A DNA stretch of 7,265 bases from Bacteroidetes bacterium 4572_114 (lineage in GTDB: Bacteria > Bacteroidota > Bacteroidia > Bacteroidales > 4484-276). Both the position numbers and the translations under genes were made by a program. The DNA lies in NCBI GenBank assembly GCA_002254335.1, contig NIVA01000018.1:15129-22393 (forward strand), in the 5' to 3' direction. The notes beneath the pieces were generated by a model, which was not told the origin of the DNA, made no database searches, and saw only the letters and a list, made by a program, of their open reading frames with translations. Shown here piece after piece: positions 1-6,500 of the stretch (positions are counted from its first letter, which is position 1; the number at the start of each line of letters is the position of its first letter).

Positions 1-2606
1 GCTTCGATATGTTGGGCGGTAAATTTATTTTCTTCGGTTTGGTAAGCTATGCCGGGGATTAACCGAAAGTCAAACTTCCCCGCAGTTTTTCTTATCTCGC
101 CATGCAAATCCAGCAAGTGTGTCGAATCTTCTGTCAGGTTTTGCCAATCGGCTTGCAGGAATAAGTTATCAGACGGGCTAAAGTTGAAGCTTGCCTGGTT
201 AAGGTTTCCCCCGTTTTCGATGTAATATTCGTACTCAATTTCAATACGTGTGTCCGAACTTACGATCCCTTCCCGCACAAAAATCAGGGTACCGTTGGTG
301 TAATCCAACACATAATCATTACCGCCCGTGGCCACAATCCCGTCCAGCCGTAAAACCTCACTGCCCCTGACCAGGTTTTTGTGCTCAAGCATTATCATCG
401 ACAATTCGGTCTGGAAATTTGCCCTCATGGTATAATACGATTGTGCCATAGCAGTATCATAAACACCTGAAGGAAACGGCTTTGGGTCAGGAAAAAACAA
501 GAACCCTTCGATATAATCAATCCATTTAGAATCCACCCTTCCGTTGCCATCTTCATCAAGCCCAAACTGCTGCAGGGGCACATTGCCGCCGGTTTGATCG
601 GTTATTTGAAAACCGAATGTATATGGCACCATCTGTTTGCCTTTGAGGTAATAGAAATTCATGGCCCGGGCCGAGCCGGTTTCATCCTGCAAAATTTCTT
701 CATATTCCCGGCCATCCAAAACATACCGGATTGCTATGGTCCATGCCGGCTGCACAACCTTTAACATCCTCAAAACATTTGCCTTAGAATACCATGCATA
801 GTCCTCTGCACCAACCCAAAGGTCATAGTCGCCCAAAACACCGGCGATGGTGGTGTTTGTAAGGGTGTTGGGATCATTGCCCCCTGAAGTTTTGTCATCC
901 ACATACAGCCTGATGTTTTCCGGTGTAAAAAGTGTGTCAAGACCCGGAAGCCGAAAAAACTGGTTTTTCAGGTAGTGGATATCTTCAACTTCTGTAGAAA
1001 AATCGCTGAACGCGCCATTGTAATATTCATAAGTTTTTACTGATTTTAGCCGTCCCGAAGCGGCCATCAAGGTAAACAAGCTGCGCTTAAACACCGGGGT
1101 TTTATCGCCGTGTTGCAGCCAGATGTCCGATCCAAACATTTCGGCCCCCTCGCCAAACGGGCGGTTGCCTGAGCTATACCTAAAATCGCCCCAACCTGCC
1201 CCTCGTAACAAATCATTGTCGTTGCCCCGGTATTTCAGGCCAAAAATTGTATCGCTGTAATCCACGTTATTATAAAACCCCGACAACCTGCGCATGTTGC
1301 TAAAATCAACCTGGCTCTTAACATCGAGGCGGTAAGCTGAAACCCTCTCTTTCGATGAAACTTCGCCGGCATCATCAAATTGCCGGTCAAGCTGCTCAAC
1401 AATCCTAATCCGCGTACCTTCCCAGCTCCACTTGTATTTCCCCAAACCAATATGACCACCTTCGCCATTATCGAAAAGGTTTTTAAAAAGATTGGCGCCA
1501 CCAACTTTTCCGCCCCGGGCATAGCTGAATTTTCTCCATGGGTCGCGCACTGTTTGCCGATAGTCGATAAATTGATCTTTAAACAAAAAAGTATTGTTGC
1601 CATCAGAATACACGGAGGTAAAATCCAGGGCTGCCAGGCCTGTTGAATAATCCTGTATTTCCCAGCTTTTGAGGCTACGGTCCCACACCATCACATTTTT
1701 ATCGGTGAGTATCCAAAAATTCTTATAGTTCAAAAAGCCATAATTGATAGAAACCTGGTCGAGGTTGTTATTGCCTTCAAATTCATCCCAAATGCCCGAA
1801 TTCCTGTCATAGTAATAAATCCCAAGTTTGGTGATGGCCCAAATGCGTTCGTTCTCAACATAAAGTTCAATAAGGTTTTTGCTGGTAAGATATGGAAATT
1901 CAAAAAACTGTTGGCTTTGCAATTGAGGGTTAAAACTAACAAGCCCGTTGTCGCACACAAGCCAAATTTCATTTTTCAAAACAAAAAGCCTGTCGGGGGT
2001 GATGCCGGTATCGGCGGCCACTGTATAATTTCTCCATTTCTCGAAAAGTGTATTATACTCCGAAAACCCATTGTCGTGGATTATCCACACATACTCCCCC
2101 AAAACTTTTACATCGCCAACATTTGGGTTTGGCAGCCCACGCGATTTATCATAGAGTTCCCATTGCTCAATCAATAAATCGAACCTTGCCAGCCCGTTGT
2201 TTGTTGATGCCCACACATAATCCCCTTCAAAAGCCACATTTGTTACCACCGGTGACGGCAAACCATTTTCCGCATCAAAATAGAGCCAATCGTTGAGCCT
2301 GACGTGCAGCGCGGCCAACCCGGTATCGAGGACACACCAAAGCCATTCCTGATGATAATACATCTGTTTTACCTCACGGCCCTGTTCGCCAACTGGCAGG
2401 GCATACCGCTTGTAGGAATCATCACCGGGATTATACTGGAGCAGCCCCGAAGGTGTGCCAATCCAGATTTGCGTTTCGGCCTGGAGCACAGGATATGCCT
2501 GCCGGATACCCACCCGGTTAATCTGGGAATTTGCCTCCTCTGCAATTAAAAAAATAAAAGCAAATATTAGCAGGGTTTTGATAGCCCTGTTTTTTGAAGC
2601 ACCCAT
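1..2606 (-). CDS. Exported seven-bladed propeller protein with SprA-like region (3' end off left edge)
   Basis: I translated the minus strand codon by codon from the ATG at 2604-2606 to the left edge and found no stop, giving 868 visible residues with the C-terminus missing. An in-frame TAA at 2622-2624 leaves this ATG as the only good start; the leader is AT-rich without a Shine-Dalgarno, as is usual in Bacteroidota. Residues 1-28 form a signal peptide (hydrophobic LLIFAFIFLIA, cut near ANS-Q). Residues ~29-315 carry seven W-containing strands with W at 48, 90, 132, 174, 215, 256 and 298, mostly followed by a G-hydrophobic-[FY]-[ND] tail, as in Reg_prop propellers (PF07494). Later segments follow the order seen in SprA: GLKYRGND (456-463), MAASGRLKSV (514-523), FFRLPGLD (550-557), NIRLYVDD (564-571), an acidic DEDGNGRVD stretch (684-692), and GSE...LDG...DYTNGTL...IEIEYEY (748-794). 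It is probably an outer-membrane or surface protein. No sensor-kinase helix follows the propeller, so it is not a hybrid two-component sensor. PorZ also has propellers but a different remainder. Function unknown. Confidence 0.9.
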   Translation of the reverse strand, partial: MGASKNRAIKTLLIFAFIFLIAEEANSQINRVGIRQAYPVLQAETQIWIGTPSGLLQYNPGDDSYKRYALPVGEQGREVKQMYYHQEWLWCVLDTGLAALHVRLNDWLYFDAENGLPSPVVTNVAFEGDYVWASTNNGLARFDLLIEQWELYDKSRGLPNPNVGDVKVLGEYVWIIHDNGFSEYNTLFEKWRNYTVAADTGITPDRLFVLKNEIWLVCDNGLVSFNPQLQSQQFFEFPYLTSKNLIELYVENERIWAITKLGIYYYDRNSGIWDEFEGNNNLDQVSINYGFLNYKNFWILTDKNVMVWDRSLKSWEIQDYSTGLAALDFTSVYSDGNNTFLFKDQFIDYRQTVRDPWRKFSYARGGKVGGANLFKNLFDNGEGGHIGLGKYKWSWEGTRIRIVEQLDRQFDDAGEVSSKERVSAYRLDVKSQVDFSNMRRLSGFYNNVDYSDTIFGLKYRGNDNDLLRGAGWGDFRYSSGNRPFGEGAEMFGSDIWLQHGDKTPVFKRSLFTLMAASGRLKSVKTYEYYNGAFSDFSTEVEDIHYLKNQFFRLPGLDTLFTPENIRLYVDDKTSGGNDPNTLTNTTIAGVLGDYDLWVGAEDYAWYSKANVLRMLKVVQPAWTIAIRYVLDGREYEEILQDETGSARAMNFYYLKGKQMVPYTFGFQITDQTGGNVPLQQFGLDEDGNGRVDSKWIDYIEGFLFFPDPKPFPSGVYDTAMAQSYYTMRANFQTELSMIMLEHKNLVRGSEVLRLDGIVATGGNDYVLDYTNGTLIFVREGIVSSDTRIEIEYEYYIENGGNLNQASFNFSPSDNLFLQADWQNLTEDSTHLLDLHGEIRKTAGKFDFRLIPGIAYQTEENKFTAQHIE
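1680..2468 (-). repeat. Seven propeller blades inside the left-hand CDS
   Basis: Seven protein repeats of 41-42 residues, seen directly in the translation: IWIGTPSGLLQYN (47-59), LWCVLDTGLAAL (89-100), VWASTNNGLARFD (131-143), VWIIHDNGFSEYN (173-185), IWLVCDNGLVSFN (214-226), IWAITKLGIYYYD (255-267) and FWILTDKNVMVWD (297-309). The W-to-W distances are 42, 42, 42, 41, 41 and 42. Two of the linkers also carry GLP (ENGLPSPVV and SRGLPNPNV), a common mark of two-component-regulator propeller repeats. Seven blades is a normal closed propeller, so the domain looks complete. Blades six and seven have lost the NG turn. Confidence 0.88.
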
Positions 2607-2658
2607 CAGGAAGAAAATAATTTATTGAGTATCATATTGTTCACAATGACTATTTTTT

Positions 2659-2750
2659 GGGCGGCTGAACCGGGCTTTCCGTTTGTAGTTGTCTCATGCC
2701 GGCTGTTTTTTTGTAAGTGTGCGGGGGTCTTCCTTCGTCAGCCACCGCCC
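2659..2750. repeat. GC-rich 92-bp block bounded by inverted repeats
   Basis: GGGCGGCTGA at 2659-2668 is complementary to TCAG (2738-2741) plus CCGCCC (2745-2750), with a 3-nt CCA bulge between the two arms. This gives a ten-pair stem closing a loop of about 69 nt. The block is ~56% GC while both flanks are near 30%. In the minus orientation it sits 53 nt upstream of the propeller gene's start codon. It could be a small dispersed (MITE/REP-like) repeat, a structured 5' leader, or remnant DNA; the sequence alone does not decide. Confidence 0.5.
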
Positions 2751-2847
2751 ACCAACAATGTTTGGAACACTCTATCACTGCAAATAAGCCAATCCTGGAT
2801 ATATATGGTTTTTTCTTTTTTTAAACTGTTTTCGTCTGAACACATCA

Positions 2848-2863
2848 TCCCGAAATTTTGGGA
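2848..2863. repeat. 16-bp near-perfect palindrome
   Basis: TCCCGAAATTTTGGGA reads the same on both strands except for one position pair (G/T at the fourth base from each end). It lies about 122 nt past the end of the small gene and about 240 nt before the propeller gene. There is no T-run after it on either strand, so it is a poor terminator. A dimeric regulator site or a short dispersed palindrome are both possible. Confidence 0.4.
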
Positions 2864-2984
2864 CAAACTGTGATATGTGGCGAAAGTTTCTTCAATCTAA
2901 AATGATTTTGCGGATTTTTGAATTTTTCGATATATTTACTTTTATAATGAAACAGGGACACTTTTTAATATCAAAAAACTCATT

Positions 2985-3224
2985 TTAAACCTTTTTGTAG
3001 TTATAAATATTCTTTCCTCCATAAACTGCGCCGAGACCAAGAAGAATAAATAAGCCGTTGCCTATTGGTGCTCCACCACCGGGAACATTTCCGGTTTCTC
3101 CATGTTCGGGTGGTGGTGGCGGAGGGGCATCAGCTTTTGCATTTAATGTTATTAATGTTGCTCCAACAATAAATAAAGTGATTGTTAATGTTTTTAATTT
3201 TGTTTTCATAATTTTTTGTTTCAT
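2985..3224 (-). CDS. Small exported protein with C-terminal sorting-tag-like tail
   Basis: A 79-residue protein. The ATG at 3222-3224 is chosen because AAGGAGG (3230-3236) lies five bases before it; an upstream in-frame ATG at 3281 would add a peptide encoded by repeat DNA. Residues 1-31 are a signal peptide (basic start, hydrophobic LTITLFIVGATLITL, AKA-D cleavage site). The mature part has six prolines (34-39), EHGETGNVPGGG (40-51), then APIGNG (52-57), a glycine-spaced hydrophobic segment LFILLGLGAVYGG (58-70), and a basic end KNIYNYKKV (71-79). Motif, helix and basic tail in this order match the plan of C-terminal sorting tags, and the PIG-G-L...YGGKK-like sequence resembles the PID-CTERM type of Bacteroidota small proteins (family recalled, not searched). 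It would be a membrane- or surface-anchored small protein. Role unknown. It lies 75 nt after the GLUG gene on the same strand and may be co-transcribed with it. Confidence 0.85.
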   Translation of the reverse strand: MKQKIMKTKLKTLTITLFIVGATLITLNAKADAPPPPPPEHGETGNVPGGGAPIGNGLFILLGLGAVYGGKNIYNYKKV

Positions 3225-3231
3225 GTTTCCC
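3218..3231. repeat. Second short heptad array, two units
   Basis: GTTTCAT (3218-3224) and GTTTCCC (3225-3231) match the units at 3275-3288 but lie out of register with them by one base. The first unit contains the start codon of the small exported-protein gene. Confidence 0.6.
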
Positions 3232-3259
3232 TCCTTCGCTTCACTTCGGCGGGCAGGCA
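3229..3259. repeat. GC-rich dispersed-repeat-like segment in the gap
   Basis: On the minus strand this reads GCCTGCCCGCCGAAG followed by TGAAG, CGAAG and GAGGG, giving an in-register run of five-base units (CGAAG, TGAAG, CGAAG, GAGGG). I recall sequences of this form (CCTGCC...CGAAG...GAAGG) scattered between genes of environmental Bacteroidota, but cannot check copy number here. It is flanked on both sides by GTTTC heptads, which suggests that it and the heptads belong to one composite repeat. Confidence 0.45.
3230..3236 (-). promoter_or_regulatory. Strong Shine-Dalgarno of the small exported-protein gene
   Basis: On the minus strand AAGGAGG precedes the ATG at 3224 by five bases (GAAAC). 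Bacteroidota genes usually lack such a site, so it stands out and it decides the start in favour of 3224 over 3281. It lies at the end of a GC-rich repeat-like segment (3229-3259). Confidence 0.7.
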
Positions 3260-3260
3260 A

Positions 3261-3302
3261 ATTTCGGGTTTCAAGTTTCATGTTTCCAGTATCCTGTTTC
3301 TA
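3261..3302. repeat. Heptad tandem array, six units
   Basis: Six consecutive seven-base units in one register on the plus strand: ATTTCGG, GTTTCAA, GTTTCAT, GTTTCCA, GTATCCT, GTTTCTA (consensus GTTTCNN; minus strand NNGAAAC). The last unit includes the TAG stop codon of the GLUG gene at 3300-3302. Two further units, GTTTCAT and GTTTCCC, occur at 3218-3231 across the start codon of the small gene, so the 13-mer GGAAACATGAAAC occurs twice on the minus strand. Confidence 0.75.
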
Positions 3303-3519
3303 CTCAATATATATTTTCCCACTTATTGATATTTTATCCGTAATAATCCTAACAACGTAATATCCTTTTGATAGATTTAATTCAATGGCATTTACAGTGT
3401 TAGAATATCTTTTTTCCATTACAAGTTGCCCGGGCATGTTGAATAATTGGATTGTTCCGTTTTTTAATTCTTTATCAATTATATAAAGGTTATTATCGTA
3501 AACATAAAAGCGGACATCA
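3300..3519 (-). other. T9SS type A C-terminal sorting domain of the GLUG protein
   Basis: The last 72 residues, from DDVRFYVYDNN to KIYIE, follow the Por secretion tail pattern: a short strand, NGTIQLFNMPGQLVMEK (matching the usual 'V.I.N..G..V' strand), a hydrophobic ELNLS, then KGYYVVRI and a final KIYIE. The domain is known to direct passage through the outer membrane by T9SS and to be removed or attached by PorU-type sortases. It is intact here, which argues that the gene is functional. Confidence 0.9.
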
Positions 3520-6500
3520 TCGGTATCTTGTGATTCTTCTTCTATGTCGTTTACACCATTGAAGTGAAGCATAAAACGTTCGGGGTTGTCGTTGGGATTT
3601 GAAGTAAATGCGTATTCCGTTGTAGTTTTCATCTCTGTTGTTACGCCGGTTTTCAGGTCTTCGAGATAGATTTGTACTGTTTCCCAAAATGTGTTTTCTT
3701 TAACAGAGAGCACATATTCGCCCGATCCCCCTACTTCCAACCCTAACGGGATAAGCACTTCCTCATTGGAATGGGGCAAAACATTAATCGACAAAATCTC
3801 ATCAGGAAGTATTGAATAAAATTGTGGCGCTTCTTCGGTGCCGTAAAGTTTATAAGCATCAAATTGGCTATCAAAACCATTACTTGCACCATCGTTAAAA
3901 TTAATATATATTTCATCTTCATAATTATTTCCTGTAACTTTCAATACGAAAAGGTCGGGAACTGTTTCAGATGATTTGTAATAATTTTGTGAGCTGTGTG
4001 TTCGTGATGCCTGTGGAATTGTTATTGAAGGTGATGCTGCATTTGCTTTTACAAAAAACCCCTGCATTGGAGGGATTATCCCATCGGTCAATGCCCCTGA
4101 AGTACCATTCCAGCTTTTGTATTGCCCGGCAGCCCCATCATAAACATAAACTGTGGCATCAACATTAGAACGGCCCCATGTGCCCAAATCCCAATCTATC
4201 GCCGAAGGGTAAGGATTGCCGATAAGGTTCCATCCATCTCCTTCCCCGCTTGTATAAGTTAGTGCCGGAATACCAGTACCGGATGCTTTGTCACCATAAT
4301 TTAACAAGCCTGTAAAATCCTTTGTAATATTTTCATTATAAGCAACAAAATAGCCTTTTCCAACAATAAAAGCCGGATTGGCAAGATTGGAAAAATTTTC
4401 CCATGTTGCCCCCTGATTATAATTTCCATTTCCGGCTTTAATGTTTATCCAGTAATTATGTATCTCGTTCCAATAGTAAAAATCAATTCCTGAGGATATT
4501 GGAGTTGCAACAACATCAACAAATTCAGCACTGATATTTTGGCTGTTCACCGGTGAAGATAATAAATGCCAGCCTGTGGCCCCTTTACTAAATTGAGGTA
4601 TGTACCTCTCAACTGTTGCGGTTACACCGGAACTTTCGATAAGCGACCCTGTGCCCGTTTCATTGCATTTCAACTCCAATTCGCCTTCATTATACATATA
4701 GCCGGCAACTGTAAGGGCTTTTCCGGGATTTACGGTTACGGCTTTTCCCGATTTGATAAATATGCTGTTTAGCTCTAGTGGGGAGCCCGGTAAATTGTCA
4801 ACCTCCAAATTGTGCGTTGCCGATTCAAGTATCAGGATGTTGTCGGTAGGTCCGGGAACGGTACCGGTACCCCAGTTATCAGCATTTTCGGGGTCGGAAT
4901 TTTCAGAACCGTCCCAGCTTATTCTTTCTTTTTGAAAACTAACGAACGGATATCCATCGTTGAGTGTCCCGTCTATATCCCAATCATCTTCATCGGCAAC
5001 ATCATCAAACGGATTCCCGGTAAAGTCCCAGGCATCCGTAAGATCGGGTGTTGTTTCATTGGTAAAACTTGCAATATTTTTCATTTCTTCGGTTGTCCTG
5101 CCTTCACCACCGCCCGTTGATCCGTTATCCCCCGAAGTTTCGGTATCCCAGAAGCAATCTGAAACGGTTCCACTGCCTTGGCCTATAAATCCCTGAGAAG
5201 CAGTTAATCCGTTTACAACTCCTGTGGAATAGCAATTTTCTATTGTGTTTCCCGGACGATTGTTTCCGGCAAAACCCCCCAAATATGTAGAGTTTCCCGA
5301 TACCTCGCTGCGTGAATATGAATTGGAAACAGTACAGTCGTTCCAGTTATACCCAATCAACCCTCCTGTAGATTGATCACCTGATATATTTCCCGTTGAA
5401 AAACATCTGTTAACAGTAGTGCTGGATTGAATACCAATAAGGCCTCCCGTGCTGTTATTGCCTGTTACAACAACTGCTGAAGAACAATAGGAAATTTGAG
5501 CAGAAATTGCATAAGCTATCAAACCTCCGATATAATTCCATGATGTTTCAACCGAGCCGGCGGTTTTGCAAGCTGAAATAATGGCATCGGTTGTTTGCCC
5601 GGCTAATCCACCAACAAATTGTTCACCTGAAACCGAAACATTGGTTTCGCAATCGATAACCGTGGAAGTTGTGGAATTGTTGATTTCGCCAACCAGCCCG
5701 CCAATATATTCATTTCCGTTTAAAACCCCGGAAACAAAGCAGTTTGAGATATCTGTATTTACCGGATACCCTATCAATCCACCTAGCCTGTCGTTGCCTG
5801 TTATGTTCACATCGGCCAACCTGACATTGGTTATGTTAGCACCATCGACAAGCCCGAACAATCCGAGGTTATCGACCGGATTATCGATCGTAAGATTTGA
5901 AATTTGATAATTTGCCCCGTCATAATGCCCGGCAAAAATGTTTATTCCTTCTCCAATAGGTTCCCAACCGGTACCCTCGTTCCACGGTGCTTCACCAAGA
6001 TCGATATCATCTGTCTGAACAAAAAAGGCATATATACGAGCCCTTACACTGTTTAAATGAGATGGATGTGATATTTGATAGGGGTCGGCTTCGGTACCGC
6101 TACCACCGGCAAAACCAAATTGCTGTGGGTTGTGCTGCCATTCAAGGTATGGGTATCCCTCGTTAAACTGTCCGAAACCAATGTCAGGGTCTTCTACCCA
6201 AGGATATGCAAAATTCCAGTCAACATAAGTATCTTCCGAATGCGGAAAGGTCATTTCATCTGTTGTCCTCCCTTCGCCCGGGCCTGGTTCGGCAATACCC
6301 GAAACTTCGGTGTCCCAATAACTGTTGCTTATTGTGCTGTTATTTCTACCGGCCAGGCCCCCTACATAAGCCCCCGACCCTGTGACAATACAGTACGAAT
6401 AACAGTTGGTTATGGTTGAACCGTTGTTATAGCCTGTTAATCCGCCGGTGGTGCCATCGCCATCTACCGTGCCCATCGAATAGCAATTTTCCACAATTGA

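Larger units (their letters stand above)
2607..2984. other. 378-bp intergenic region, no supported gene
   Basis: This gap separates the small exported-protein gene from the propeller gene. It is AT-rich (about 30-33% GC between 2761 and 2960) except for a block at 2661-2760 of about 56% GC. It holds two structured elements listed separately (2659-2750 and 2848-2863). I looked on the minus strand for the Bacteroidota promoter (TTTG ... TAnnTTTG) and found no convincing match, and no hairpin plus T-run that would end the upstream gene. The open frames here have no recognisable protein features. Confidence 0.6.

Noticed and set aside
1235..1972. Short minus- and plus-strand frames within 1235-1972
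   Set aside because: They are out of frame with the continuous propeller-gene frame, which I verified without a stop through this interval.
1..2606. Hybrid two-component sensor (propeller sensor with kinase)
   Set aside because: No membrane helix, Y_Y_Y domain or kinase motif follows the propeller in more than 500 visible residues.
2848..2863. Palindrome as a rho-independent terminator of the small gene
   Set aside because: It is over 120 nt from the stop, its stem centre is AAATTT, and no T-run follows on either strand.
2625..2873. Plus-strand frame of 82 codons in the intergenic region
   Set aside because: It begins at a TTG, shows no family features, and crosses the GC-rich block and AT-rich DNA with an abrupt change of composition; it is best explained by chance.
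2607..2984. Bacteroidota-type promoter (TTTG ... TAnnTTTG) for the propeller gene
   Set aside because: Only weak partial matches such as CTTATTTG were seen on the minus strand, none with a properly spaced partner.
2985..3281. Longer version of the small gene starting at the ATG at 3281
   Set aside because: It would add 19 residues encoded by heptad and GC-rich repeat DNA in front of a clear signal peptide, and the strong Shine-Dalgarno serves the ATG at 3224.
3058..3360. Plus-strand frame rich in proline and glycine opposite the small gene
   Set aside because: It is the antisense reading of the proline/glycine codons of the real gene and also runs across the repeat gap and the end of the GLUG gene.
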